From Anaeromassilibacillus senegalensis (lineage in GTDB: Bacteria; Bacillota; Clostridia; Oscillospirales; Acutalibacteraceae): a stretch of 64,000 nucleotides of DNA. Where the stretch lies: positions 232,148-296,147 of the forward strand of contig NZ_LN868535.1 in the NCBI RefSeq assembly GCF_001261775.1. The letters run 5' to 3'. The notes under the pieces are model-generated. The model ran no database searches. It saw only the letters and a list, made by a program, of their open reading frames with translations, and was not told the origin of the DNA. The position numbers and the translations under genes were made by a program. Position 1 is the first letter of the stretch, and every line of letters starts with the position of its first letter. Positions 1 through 8,409 of the stretch are shown here, in pieces.

Positions 1-1383
1 AAGCTCCTCCAGACAGAGGTGATGACCGAACTGATCCGCAGCAAGCTCAATGTGGACAGGCTGATGCTCCGACAGCAGCAAGGCTTCCAATGCGTGATGC
101 CAAGCGGCTTTAATGTGTTTCGTGACCAATTTGAACGGGTGCTGCCTGCCTCCAGTGTGGCCAACCTCTATCCCTTCAATTATTCGGGCAAAACCGATGC
201 CAATGGTTTTTATATTGGCCGTGATAAGTTCGGCAGCAATGTGCTGGCAGACTTTAATAAGCGAGCCGATGACAAAACCAACGCCAATATCTTAATTCTC
301 GGAAACAGCGGTCAGGGTAAATCTCATCTGCTCAAGCTCATTCTCACCAATCTCCGGGAATCCGGCATGAATGTGTGCGCCCTCGATCCGGAAATGGAGT
401 ACGAGGATCTGACCAATAACCTCGGCGGCTGCTTTATCGACCTTATGTCCGGTGAGTTTATCATCAATGTGCTGGAACCGAAAACATGGGATGAAAACGG
501 CAGCCCGGAGGATAAGGATGCGCCGCAGACCTTCCGGATCAGCAGCAGACTCAGTCAGCATATTTCCTTTCTCAAGGATTTTTTCCGCACCTACAAGGAC
601 TTTTCCGACCGGGAGATCGACACCATTGAAATCATGCTGCAGAAGCTGTACGCCAAGTTCGGCATCAGCGATGGGGCTGATTTTGACCGGCTGACAGCTA
701 CCGATTATCCTATTCTGTCCGATTTGTATGGGCTGATTGATGACGAGTACAAGGCCTATGATGAGAGCCAGCGGCAGCTGTATACCGCCGAGCTGCTCCA
801 GAATATCCTGCTGGGGCTGCATTCCATCTGCAAGGGTGCGGAAAGTAAATTCTTTGACGGACACACCAATATCACCGATTCCAGCTTTGTCACCTTTGGT
901 GTGAAAGGACTCTTGCAGGCCAGCAGGAGCCTGAAAAACGCCCTGCTGTTTAACATTCTGTCCTACATGAGCAACGAGCTGCTGACCAATGGCAATACCG
1001 CCGCCAGCATTGATGAGTTTTACCTGTTCCTCACCAACCTCACCGCCGTGGAATATGTCCGAAACTTCTCCAAGCGTGTGCGTAAAAAGGACTCGGCGGT
1101 GATCATCGCCAGTCAAAATCTGGAGGACTTCAATATCGAGGGCATCCGGGAATACACCAAGCCCCTATTCAGCATCCCAACTCATCAATTCCTGTTCAAT
1201 GCCGGGAATATTGATGCCAAGTTCTACATCGATACCCTGCAGCTGGAGCAGAGCGAGTACAACCTGATTCGCTACCCCCAGCGTGGCGTGTGCCTCTACA
1301 AATGCGGCAATGAGCGCTACAATTTGATGGTTCACGCTCCGGAGCATAAATCTAAGCTGTTCGGAAAGGCGGGCGGGCGTTGA
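1..1383 (+). CDS. VirB4/TraE-like conjugation ATPase, 5' truncated by window
   Basis: This is the C-terminal part of a VirB4-family ATPase, the cytoplasmic motor of a type IV secretion (conjugation) channel. The frame is open from base 1, so the true start lies outside the window. A Walker A motif (GNSGQGKS) sits at bases 301-324, and a Walker B-like stretch (SIDEFYLFL) near 1006-1032 is followed by a region ending in IIASQNLEDF, as is usual for the VirB4/TrwK C-terminal domain. The stop is 15 bases before the next start, so it is in the same operon as the following ICE genes. The family call is firm; the exact ICE subfamily is inferred from the neighbours. Confidence 0.9.
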   Translation, partial: KLLQTEVMTELIRSKLNVDRLMLRQQQGFQCVMPSGFNVFRDQFERVLPASSVANLYPFNYSGKTDANGFYIGRDKFGSNVLADFNKRADDKTNANILILGNSGQGKSHLLKLILTNLRESGMNVCALDPEMEYEDLTNNLGGCFIDLMSGEFIINVLEPKTWDENGSPEDKDAPQTFRISSRLSQHISFLKDFFRTYKDFSDREIDTIEIMLQKLYAKFGISDGADFDRLTATDYPILSDLYGLIDDEYKAYDESQRQLYTAELLQNILLGLHSICKGAESKFFDGHTNITDSSFVTFGVKGLLQASRSLKNALLFNILSYMSNELLTNGNTAASIDEFYLFLTNLTAVEYVRNFSKRVRKKDSAVIIASQNLEDFNIEGIREYTKPLFSIPTHQFLFNAGNIDAKFYIDTLQLEQSEYNLIRYPQRGVCLYKCGNERYNLMVHAPEHKSKLFGKAGGR

Positions 1384-1398
1384 TGGGAGGTGAAAGTA

Positions 1399-2442
1399 AT
1401 GGACATGAAAGCCCAGCGCTTCGGCATCGAGGTGGAGCTGACCGGCATCACCCGCAAGGAGGCTGCCGATATTGCCGCTGCCTATTTCGGTACCAGCAGC
1501 CGCTATCTGGGTGCAGGGTACGACACTTATGCAGCGCTGGATAATCAGGGCAGGCAGTGGAAATTCATGAGCGATGCCAGCATTACACCACAGAGAAAAA
1601 ACGGCAGGCAGACCATATCCGCTTCGGATGAATACAAAACTGAGATGGTCAGCCCCATCTGTTATTGGGATGATATTGAAAAAGTGCAGGAATTAGTGCG
1701 CAAGCTGCGGGAGGCCGGTGCCATCTCCAACAAATCCTGCGGCATCCATGTTCATGTGGATGCTTCACCCTTTGATGCCAATACGCTGCGCAACATTACC
1801 AATATCATGGCGGCAAAGGAGGATTTGATTTACAAGGCTTTGGAGGTATCGGTGGCAAGGCAGCATCGCTGGTGCCGCCCGGTGGACAACCGTTTCTTAG
1901 AGGAACTCAACAGCAGGAAACCCCGGACACTGAATCAGGTCAGCCGTATCTGGTATAACGGCGAGAGCCGAAGTCATTATCACTATGATGACAGCCGGTA
2001 CCACTGCCTCAACCTCCACTCGGTGTTCCAGAAAGGTACGGTGGAGTTTCGCCTGTTTAACGGCACAACCCATGCCGGAAAAATCAAGGCCTATATCCAG
2101 CTCTGCATGGCCATTTCCGCACAGGCGCTCAATCAGCGCTGTGCCAGCCGAACCAAGACTCAGACCACCAACGAAAAGTACACCTTCCGGACATGGCTGC
2201 TGCGTTTGGGGCTGATCGGCGATGAATTTAAGACCGCCCGTGAGCATTTGCTTAAGGCGCTGCCCGGTTGCATCGCTTGGCGTGACCCGGCGCAGGCCGA
2301 GCAGCAAAAGGAACGAATGCGGCAGAAAAAAGAAAAAGAGCTGGAGCAGGCACGGCAGGCTGCTGGCGAAGCTGATCCGACTGCTCCCGAACCGATCGAA
2401 GCCGAGGCAGAAGATGCCCCGGCTTTTACTATGCGAATGTGA
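1399..2442 (+). CDS. Amidoligase-family enzyme of the ICE
   Basis: About 347 residues. The N-terminal FGIEVELTGI, the CGIHVHVDAS motif in the middle and the later TVEFRLFNGT are hallmarks of the glutamine-synthetase-like amidoligase family, which is predicted to form amide bonds between a carboxylate and an amine. The last 50 or so residues are a charged, Glu/Lys/Ala-rich tail of low complexity. The start chosen is ATG 1399 behind GGGAGG; a GTG at 1390 overlaps that site. The next gene is a gamma-glutamylcyclotransferase-like protein, and the pair is a known association in mobile elements: one enzyme makes a gamma-glutamyl-type linkage and the other cleaves or cyclises it. The substrate is unknown, possibly cell-wall peptide or a conjugation protein. 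Confidence 0.8.
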   Translation: MDMKAQRFGIEVELTGITRKEAADIAAAYFGTSSRYLGAGYDTYAALDNQGRQWKFMSDASITPQRKNGRQTISASDEYKTEMVSPICYWDDIEKVQELVRKLREAGAISNKSCGIHVHVDASPFDANTLRNITNIMAAKEDLIYKALEVSVARQHRWCRPVDNRFLEELNSRKPRTLNQVSRIWYNGESRSHYHYDDSRYHCLNLHSVFQKGTVEFRLFNGTTHAGKIKAYIQLCMAISAQALNQRCASRTKTQTTNEKYTFRTWLLRLGLIGDEFKTAREHLLKALPGCIAWRDPAQAEQQKERMRQKKEKELEQARQAAGEADPTAPEPIEAEAEDAPAFTMRM

Positions 2443-2459
2443 ATGTCAGGAGGATGAAC

Positions 2460-2963
2460 ATGAGTAAAACCCGTCTATATATCGCCTACGGCAGCAACCT
2501 CAATCTGCCGCAGATGGAGTACCGATGCCCCACCGCCAAGGTGGTGGGAGCCGGTGAAGTCAAAGGGTATGAGCTGCTGTTCCGGGGCGGCAGCCGAGGT
2601 GCGGTGGCTACCATTGAACCACTGGAGGGCAGTTCTGTGCCTGTGCTTTTGTGGAAGATCAGGCCGCAGGATGAGCTTGCCCTCGACCGCTATGAGGGAT
2701 ACCCCAATTTTTACCGCAAGGAAAGGATGGAGGTGGAGCTGAACGGCAAGCCGGTGGGGGCAATGGTTTACATCATGAATGACGGCAGAGAGTTCGGCAC
2801 ACCATCGGACTTCTATCTCCATACCATCGCCGAGGGCTATGAAACCGCAGGCTTTGATACGGATTTTCTGGATCAGGCGGTGGAGAAATCCATCCGGCTG
2901 GCGCAGGAGAAGCAGGCTATAGAGGATGCGCAGTTTAATCTTTGGGAGCAGAAATGGTGGTGA
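2460..2963 (+). CDS. Gamma-glutamylcyclotransferase-like (AIG2/GGCT fold) protein
   Basis: 167 residues. It begins LYIAYGSNLN, the classic substrate-loop motif (YGSN) of the GGCT/AIG2 family, and has an acidic catalytic-type stretch LDRYEGYPNFY near residue 80. The family releases 5-oxoproline from gamma-glutamyl amines or peptides. ATG 2460 is preferred over an upstream GTG at 2439 because AGGAGG at 2449-2454 is correctly spaced for it. It follows the amidoligase by 17 bases and precedes the M23 peptidase by 4, so all three are probably co-translated. The family is clear from motifs; the role in conjugation is inference. Confidence 0.8.
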   Translation: MSKTRLYIAYGSNLNLPQMEYRCPTAKVVGAGEVKGYELLFRGGSRGAVATIEPLEGSSVPVLLWKIRPQDELALDRYEGYPNFYRKERMEVELNGKPVGAMVYIMNDGREFGTPSDFYLHTIAEGYETAGFDTDFLDQAVEKSIRLAQEKQAIEDAQFNLWEQKWW

Positions 2964-2967
2964 TTCA

Positions 2968-4059
2968 ATGGCTGTACCTGTAGCGGCAATCGCAAAAGCT
3001 GCGGCTGCCCTATTGTCCAATGAGAAAACACGCAAGGCTGTAGGCTGGGTGATTGCCGCCATCCTGTCCCCGGTCATTTTAATTGTTGTGCTGGTCTGTT
3101 CTCTCCTGTCCGGCACAGCCGACCACAACAATTCTGCTGTGGATTTGACCTTTTATGGAGGAACGATCAGCTCACAGATGCCAGCTGACTACAGAAATTA
3201 CATTGAGGATATGCGAGGCAGCTTCTCCGATTTGGACAGCGCCGTGTCGGAGATTGCGCCAATGATAGAAAGCGGCAGCATCGACAGCACCCGCATGAAA
3301 GCTATTTTTTACTCTCTGTTTTTCGGCGCTGAAAATCTCCGAATGAACCAAAATGACTACCGGGAATTTGCAGATGCCTTTGTCCGTTACGAGGAACGCA
3401 CCCGTACCGTCACCGATGGGGATGGCAATGAAACGGAAGAAACCTACATGGTAGCCATCCCCCTTTCCAACCTCAATGCGATTTATGGGAACCTTGAAAG
3501 TGCTCTTGGCAGAACCATTACAGAGGAAAACCGCATCAATGCGGCTCAGATTTACAGTCGTGTGCTTTACGGTTATGGCCTGCCGAGGGATGGAAGCATC
3601 GGCGAGGACGAATGGCTTGGTGGTGTGTTTGACGGCGAAATCTACACCGGTGGCGGCGACTTCGCCAGCCCCCTTGGAGCAGGCTGGCGCAGTATGGTCA
3701 CCTCGGAATTTGGCTGGAGGCCGAATCCCTTTGGCGGTGGCGGCGGTGAGGGTCACTCCGGGCTGGATATGGGCGCACCAAAAGGCACACCCATACAGGC
3801 AGCCCGCACCGGCGTGGTCAGCTATGTAAAGGACTCCGGCAGCAGCGGCTACGGCTATCACCTCGCCATTGATCATGGCGATGGCATGGTCACCCTTTAC
3901 GCCCATTGCTCCAAGGTCTATATTCGTTCCGGGCAGACTGTGCAGCAGGGCGATGTCATTGCCGCCGTAGGCAGCACCGGTCGAAGCACCGGCAATCACC
4001 TTCATCTGGAGGTGCGCATTGGCGGCAAGAAAGTAAATCCAAGACAATTTTTGCCGTAA
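2968..4059 (+). CDS. Membrane-anchored M23 peptidoglycan endopeptidase (conjugation lysozyme-like)
   Basis: 363 residues. An N-terminal hydrophobic segment (about residues 25-50) anchors the protein in the membrane. A middle region of unknown fold follows, then a C-terminal M23 (LytM-like) zinc metallopeptidase domain: HSGLDMGAP supplies the first metal ligands, and HLHLEVR near the end supplies the catalytic HxH. M23 enzymes cut peptidoglycan cross-bridges. In Gram-positive ICEs such a protein opens the wall locally for the transfer channel. A Gly-rich linker (GGGGGEGHSG) runs into the catalytic domain. The start is ATG 2968 directly after the upstream stop. Confidence 0.87.
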   Translation: MAVPVAAIAKAAAALLSNEKTRKAVGWVIAAILSPVILIVVLVCSLLSGTADHNNSAVDLTFYGGTISSQMPADYRNYIEDMRGSFSDLDSAVSEIAPMIESGSIDSTRMKAIFYSLFFGAENLRMNQNDYREFADAFVRYEERTRTVTDGDGNETEETYMVAIPLSNLNAIYGNLESALGRTITEENRINAAQIYSRVLYGYGLPRDGSIGEDEWLGGVFDGEIYTGGGDFASPLGAGWRSMVTSEFGWRPNPFGGGGGEGHSGLDMGAPKGTPIQAARTGVVSYVKDSGSSGYGYHLAIDHGDGMVTLYAHCSKVYIRSGQTVQQGDVIAAVGSTGRSTGNHLHLEVRIGGKKVNPRQFLP

Positions 4060-4074
4060 AGGAGGCGGTAGGAT

Positions 4075-5004
4075 ATGCAAGCTATTTTTGAAAGAAAACC
4101 CTCAGACTTCTGTTTGCAGGACTTTGAGGTATCAAAGACCATTCGGCTTCCCGTTGAAGTCTTTGAAGATGTGCTGAAAAATCCCATTCGGGATTACGAT
4201 TTTATTCGGGAAAATATAGACCTCATGCACAGTGATAATAACGGCGTATATCACTGTCTGCTGCTCATCGGCGAGGGCAAAAATGACGGTCTGCTGGTGG
4301 AATCGGAGGGCTACGGCTACTGTCGGTACGCCTCTTATGTTCCGGATGCTTCGGCGCTGACTTCCCCGGCATTGCAGCAACTGAACGAGCTGATGACAGC
4401 CACAGTGGATTACATCGTGGAAACCGGAACACAGAATACTACCGAGGGAAACTGGATTATCAGCTTTGATGAGCTGGCGCAACAAACCGGCTTTGAGCAT
4501 GACTTTAATAGTATGGATACAATCATGGATATGCTCCATGAGCGAGAGGAAGTGGCCGATGTAGCGTTGGGTGACAGCAGCATTGATGTGTGCTATTACC
4601 TCGACTTCTGCCCCAATTACAGTGGCCAACCGGAGGAAACTGTGCCGGAGCCTGCACTGGCAGCGCCAGTCACCACCCTGCGGGATTTACTTCGCACTCG
4701 CTGGGAGGACATTCACCTCATGCATAAGGAAGTAGAGTTAGAGGTGCCGCATACCATTGTGGAACTGGATGAACGCACCCTAACCGCTGCCGGTAAAGAG
4801 GCGTGGCAGGATGTGCTGAACGCCGAGGTGGCCAAAGTATATACCGGATACTACGGTTTGCAGATTGAGCTGGACAAGGTAAAGCCCTCTCGTTTAGAGG
4901 AATTCTCAGCCATGCTCGCCGGGTATTGTCCGGTATCGGATTATGAAAAATGGGTAGCAGAAGAAGCCGAATCGCCTACCCAATCACCTGAAATGAAACT
5001 GTGA
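4075..5004 (+). CDS. Conserved ICE protein of unknown function
   Basis: 309 residues, acidic, without a signal peptide or membrane segments. Residues about 1-180 form one globular-looking region (it opens QAIFERKPSDF and contains GYGYCRYASYVPD). After a Pro/Glu/Ala-rich linker near 182-195, a second helical region carries LRDLLRTRWEDIHLMHKEVELE. Proteins like this are frequent between the cell-wall hydrolase and the relaxase region of clostridial ICEs, but I do not recognise a function. A good RBS (AAAGGAGGC) lies 7-15 bases before ATG 4075. It ends 16 bases before the next small ICE gene. Confidence 0.7.
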   Translation: MQAIFERKPSDFCLQDFEVSKTIRLPVEVFEDVLKNPIRDYDFIRENIDLMHSDNNGVYHCLLLIGEGKNDGLLVESEGYGYCRYASYVPDASALTSPALQQLNELMTATVDYIVETGTQNTTEGNWIISFDELAQQTGFEHDFNSMDTIMDMLHEREEVADVALGDSSIDVCYYLDFCPNYSGQPEETVPEPALAAPVTTLRDLLRTRWEDIHLMHKEVELEVPHTIVELDERTLTAAGKEAWQDVLNAEVAKVYTGYYGLQIELDKVKPSRLEEFSAMLAGYCPVSDYEKWVAEEAESPTQSPEMKL

Positions 5005-5020
5005 AACGGAGGAAAGTACG

Positions 5021-5275
5021 ATGAAAAAGGCAACACTGACCGTCAGCTTTGACTGCGAAAAGCTGGATGCCCTAACTTTTCACATGGGCAAAAAGGATGC
5101 GGATTTGCAAACAGAGCTGGAGGATACCGTCCAGAAACTCTATGAAAAGCACGTTCCGCAGGCCACCCGTGAATACATTGATGACAAATTGTCTCGTGAA
5201 GCTGCTGCCAAATCCAAGCCCAAAAGACCGGTGCGCCCTGCCACTATAGGCAGTTCTGAAAACAGCATGGGATAG
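5021..5275 (+). CDS. Small conserved ICE protein (DUF6103-like)
   Basis: 84 residues. It begins KKATLTVSFDCEKLDAL, has a helical middle (LEDTVQKLYEKHVPQATREYIDD) and ends in a basic, Pro-rich tail. I recall this pattern from a small family in clostridial conjugative elements annotated as DUF6103; that assignment is from memory. It could be a DNA-binding or relaxosome-associated protein given its place immediately before the presumed transfer origin, but no known motif proves it. The RBS is AACGGAGGAAAG before ATG 5021. Confidence 0.65.
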   Translation: MKKATLTVSFDCEKLDALTFHMGKKDADLQTELEDTVQKLYEKHVPQATREYIDDKLSREAAAKSKPKRPVRPATIGSSENSMG

Positions 5276-5470
5276 GAAGGCGATGCTGTCCCGGCGTGTG
5301 GGCGGCTGTGTCGCCCTGTGTGGCCTTTTGGCAGGCCGGGTGGCATCCTTATGCCCCCACCCCGGTGAAAGCGCCCTGTTGCCCCCGTGTGCAGAGCATC
5401 TGAAAAGCACCAAATACGGTGATGGAACACTCAAAGCAGGGGCGTTCCGGTTGGGTCGAAAGTGGTGCAG

Positions 5471-5570
5471 GTTAAAGGGTTTATGCTGCTTTGGCAGCAT
5501 AAACTCCCTGAACACCGACCGGCAAAGCCGTTCGGGGATTGCGAAGTGACATAACTTTCTGCCCGAAACC
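5471..5570 (+). other. Candidate origin of transfer (oriT) region
   Basis: The 398-base gap 5276-5673 has no convincing gene. It contains an 11-bp perfect hairpin (arms 5479-5489 and 5494-5504, loop TTTG), then a GC-rich hairpin-like stretch around 5517-5536, then the unpaired GAAGTGACATAACTTTC near 5543-5560. A strong inverted repeat followed by a short asymmetric segment, just upstream of a ribbon-helix-helix accessory gene and in the same element as the relaxase, is the usual layout of a P-type oriT. The nick site itself is not identified. Confidence 0.45.
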
Positions 5571-5673
5571 CTGATTTGTTATGCCGGTTTCAGAAAAATC
5601 CAAGGGGAACCGGGCATTTGTGAGGATTATTCTGCATACCGGGGCAAGAAACCACAGGAAAAGGAGGTCTTGC

Positions 5674-6087
5674 ATGGCAAAGGAACCGGAAAAGGTGCGC
5701 ACCGGCTTTTACATCGAAAAGGAAGTACTGGATCGGTGCGATGAGCTGCTCACGCAGGCCAATGTGAAATCCCGAAATGAATTTGTCACCGAGGCTCTGC
5801 GGTTTTACTGCGGCTACCTCACCTCGAAACAGAACGAAAATTATCTCCTGCAGAGCCTGTCCTCCGTCCTCATCAGCACCATCCGTGATACCGAAAACCG
5901 TCTGGCGCGAATGGATTTCAAAATCGCCACCGAGCTGTCCAAGCTCTCTCATGTGGTAGCACATACCCATGCGATTGACGAGCAGGCACTTTCAAGTCTA
6001 CACTTAAAATGTGTGGAGGAAGTCAAGCGGATCAACGGTGCGGTTGATTTCGAGGATGCCTACAACTACCAAAAGCGGCGGGTCTAA
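5674..6087 (+). CDS. Ribbon-helix-helix (CopG/MobC-like) relaxosome accessory protein
   Basis: 137 residues. The N-terminus (RTGFYIEKEVLDRCDELLTQANVKSRNEFVTEALRFYC) has the strand-helix-helix pattern of a ribbon-helix-helix DNA-binding domain. The rest is helical and may oligomerise. Such proteins bind near oriT and help the relaxase open the strands, acting as MobC-like accessory factors. The start is ATG 5674 behind AAAAGGAGG; an upstream in-frame extension to 5581 has no RBS and was dropped. The position right after the candidate oriT supports the role. Confidence 0.75.
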   Translation: MAKEPEKVRTGFYIEKEVLDRCDELLTQANVKSRNEFVTEALRFYCGYLTSKQNENYLLQSLSSVLISTIRDTENRLARMDFKIATELSKLSHVVAHTHAIDEQALSSLHLKCVEEVKRINGAVDFEDAYNYQKRRV

Positions 6088-6174
6088 AATACATGATTTC
6101 TTTGTTTCTTTTGGGTATGGACTAAGGCGAATTATTCGTTTATGGTGTGTTGCGAAAGGAGATGAAAATGCACA

Positions 6175-6462
6175 ATGGAAAAAAGTAAAATCTTTGAAAT
6201 GGCAATCCGTGAACTGACGGAAACAGCAATCAACAAACGCAAAGAAACACTGGAGGACAATGAGCTGCAGCTTTATACCGAGGTAAAGACTCTCAGCGCT
6301 CAGGCTCGTGATATTGTCAAAATGCTACCGGAGGAACAGCAGAAAATCCTTACCGATTACTTTGAAAAAACCAATCTGATTGCCGACCATGAATGCCAGC
6401 ACCTCTATGTGCAGGGCGCAAAGGACTGTGTGGAGCTGCTCAAACAGCTTGGTGCGCTTTAA
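6175..6462 (+). CDS. Small helical ICE protein, function unknown
   Basis: 95 residues, almost entirely helical by composition (MEKSKIFEMAIRELTETAINKRKETLEDNELQLY at the start). It ends with a CVELLKQLGAL helix and has a HECQHLYVQGAKDC segment. It resembles short ICE proteins found beside relaxase genes, but I assign no function. The upstream RBS is an extended GAAAGGAGATGAAAATGCACA, spaced somewhat far from ATG 6175. The gene following it (6585) has very different base composition and is probably an insertion between this gene and the relaxase. Confidence 0.6.
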   Translation: MEKSKIFEMAIRELTETAINKRKETLEDNELQLYTEVKTLSAQARDIVKMLPEEQQKILTDYFEKTNLIADHECQHLYVQGAKDCVELLKQLGAL

Positions 6463-6584
6463 GGAAACATAGGTGGACGGCCTCTGCGGAGCAGGGGCTG
6501 TTTTACATATTAGGGATGAATTTTTTCGTGAGGAGTGGTACAATATGTATTACTTAGTTTGAAAGCCCAAAGGAGGTATTGTTT

Positions 6585-8339
6585 GTGGTCAACATGGTTA
6601 ATTTTTTAATGATTAACGGCAACATTCAGCCTGTTGATATGTTTGGATATATCGAAAATGTTGTAACAGAGCTGCAAAAAAAAGGATTAATAACCAAAAT
6701 TGAATACAGTCCTGCACAATGCGACTTTGGTGATGATTCTTGCTTAATTGAAGTTGAAGATACATTTTATGTGGCAAACTTTATTTATTCAAAAGACGAC
6801 AAGGAGAATCATTGGCAAATAGCATTTGAGTATGGAACATATAATTCATGCAGCCAACTTCAAATTAAAATTTTGTCTGCAGATTATGAATTAAATGTTG
6901 CAGATAATTATTTAGAGCAATTGAAGTTTGCCATCAAACTATTAGTAAAGCCAAATTGGGAGAAGATTATTTGGTTGATGGACAAGGATTCGGAACAATT
7001 ATCAATCGCTCTTTATCCACGCATTTATAGAGTTGAAAATTTGGCCAGACAACTTATAAGTGAAATAATGACGAAAGAATACGGGTTTGAATGGTGGGAT
7101 ACTTACGTTCCTCTCACGATTAAAAATAAGCATATGGGGCGATTGGGTGGCTACAAATCAATTACGCCGGGCTTTGCAAATGTTGATGAAAGACTGATGT
7201 CTATTGACATTGGCGATTTAAATTCAATTATTACTCTGAAAGAGAAGAAATGGAACCCTGCTTTCATTCCGGAGATAAGCAGTTTTCTAAATGAGCAATC
7301 AGATATGAAGCTGGAACGGATGAAAACACTTTTATCAGCCCAAATGATTGTGTCTATTGATTTGTGGGTAGAGCAATTTTCTAAGTACTTGTCTGAAGAT
7401 TTTATAAAAGACTTTAAAACATTTGAACTGAATCGCAATCATATTGTGCATAACAAATTGATTGATCGTTCTGCCTATGGCAGCATCTCTAATTCGATTT
7501 CTACTGTCGAAGCAGAGCTTATTAAAGCACTTGCAAAAATTGAACAAGTGGTAGTTTCAAAGGAACAGCGAGAGGCAAGAGAACAACAACGGGCAATAGA
7601 GCAAGAAGAAATGGAAGTCGCTTTAAAAGATATCATGGAATCGGAAGCAGGAGTAAAAATAAGGAATTCTCAAGAAATTATCGAAGTATATGAAGAACAA
7701 CTTTTTATTTTTCATTCGGAGCTTCAAGAATATTTGAGATTCCGAAACGATTTGGAGATTGGGGAATATAAATCAATCGAAAATGATACTGGAATCTTAT
7801 TTGAAATACGTTATAAAGTTAATGATGAGAGTGCTATTGTTAGCTATTCGATTGAGTGTATGGATGACTCTCAAGGTTCCGAGAGTGTAGTGGCAGTTAA
7901 TATTATGGTAGGAGAAAATGTCTTTTCTAAAGACATCGCATACACAAATGGTGAAATATCATTTAATTCACATCAAAGTTGCTATATGCCAGAAACTCAA
8001 GACTCAATTTCAATGGAAGATTTGTCAGCACTCAAAGAAGGGGCTGTAGATTTCCTCAATGAACAGTTTGAAAATCTGCGTGAAAAGGTTGATTCTGAGA
8101 TGTTCTCCATAATCAAGGATGGAGGTAGTAGTCCTTTAGCAGAATTTTCATGTTGGGAATGTGGAGAGGAATACATTTGTATAGATGAAAACTATGGAGC
8201 ACTTGGTCAGTGCTTAAACTGTGGCGAGATGAATGATATCTGTTTTTGTGACAGATGTGAGTCTTATTTTGAAGGAACGGCAGATGAAGATGGGCCAAAT
8301 TTCTGCGAAAATTGTTTAGAGGACTTTAATAAAGAGTGA
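6585..8339 (+). CDS. Cargo protein with HEPN-like RX4H motif and C-terminal zinc ribbons
   Basis: 584 residues from GTG 6585, eight bases after AGGAGG; a TTG at 6579 is too close to that site. The gene is visibly AT-richer than its ICE neighbours and interrupts them, so it was probably acquired separately. The middle contains R284-N-H-I-V-H289, matching the R-X4-H motif of HEPN domains, which are often RNases in toxin and phage-defence systems. A helical, Glu-rich segment follows (about 320-350). The last 65 residues hold at least three CxxC knuckles (CWECG, CLNCG, CDRCE, CENC), that is, zinc ribbons. The N-terminal third is not recognised. Seen: motif and cysteines. Inferred: a conflict-system role. 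Alternative: a general ICE-borne DNA-binding protein. Confidence 0.6.
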   Translation: MVNMVNFLMINGNIQPVDMFGYIENVVTELQKKGLITKIEYSPAQCDFGDDSCLIEVEDTFYVANFIYSKDDKENHWQIAFEYGTYNSCSQLQIKILSADYELNVADNYLEQLKFAIKLLVKPNWEKIIWLMDKDSEQLSIALYPRIYRVENLARQLISEIMTKEYGFEWWDTYVPLTIKNKHMGRLGGYKSITPGFANVDERLMSIDIGDLNSIITLKEKKWNPAFIPEISSFLNEQSDMKLERMKTLLSAQMIVSIDLWVEQFSKYLSEDFIKDFKTFELNRNHIVHNKLIDRSAYGSISNSISTVEAELIKALAKIEQVVVSKEQREAREQQRAIEQEEMEVALKDIMESEAGVKIRNSQEIIEVYEEQLFIFHSELQEYLRFRNDLEIGEYKSIENDTGILFEIRYKVNDESAIVSYSIECMDDSQGSESVVAVNIMVGENVFSKDIAYTNGEISFNSHQSCYMPETQDSISMEDLSALKEGAVDFLNEQFENLREKVDSEMFSIIKDGGSSPLAEFSCWECGEEYICIDENYGALGQCLNCGEMNDICFCDRCESYFEGTADEDGPNFCENCLEDFNKE

Positions 8340-8350
8340 AATTATTTTTA

Positions 8351-8382
8351 GGGCGATCACAACCGTGGTCGCTCTTTTCTTT
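8351..8382 (+). terminator. Rho-independent terminator after the HEPN-like gene
   Basis: A GGGCGATCAC / GTGGTCGCTC stem with a 4-base loop is followed by TTTTCTTTT. It separates the cargo gene from the relaxase and lies 11 bases past the cargo stop codon. Confidence 0.8.
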
Positions 8383-8409
8383 TGCCCAAAACACAGAAAG
8401 GAGGCCGCC

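Noticed and set aside
292..1116. Long minus-strand open frame opposite the VirB4-like gene
   Set aside because: It is an antisense shadow of a strongly supported ATPase with conserved Walker motifs, and has no RBS or family match.
5283..5549. 88-residue frame in the candidate oriT region
   Set aside because: It is Cys/Arg-rich without a family and spans the hairpins; it has only a weak purine-rich site upstream.
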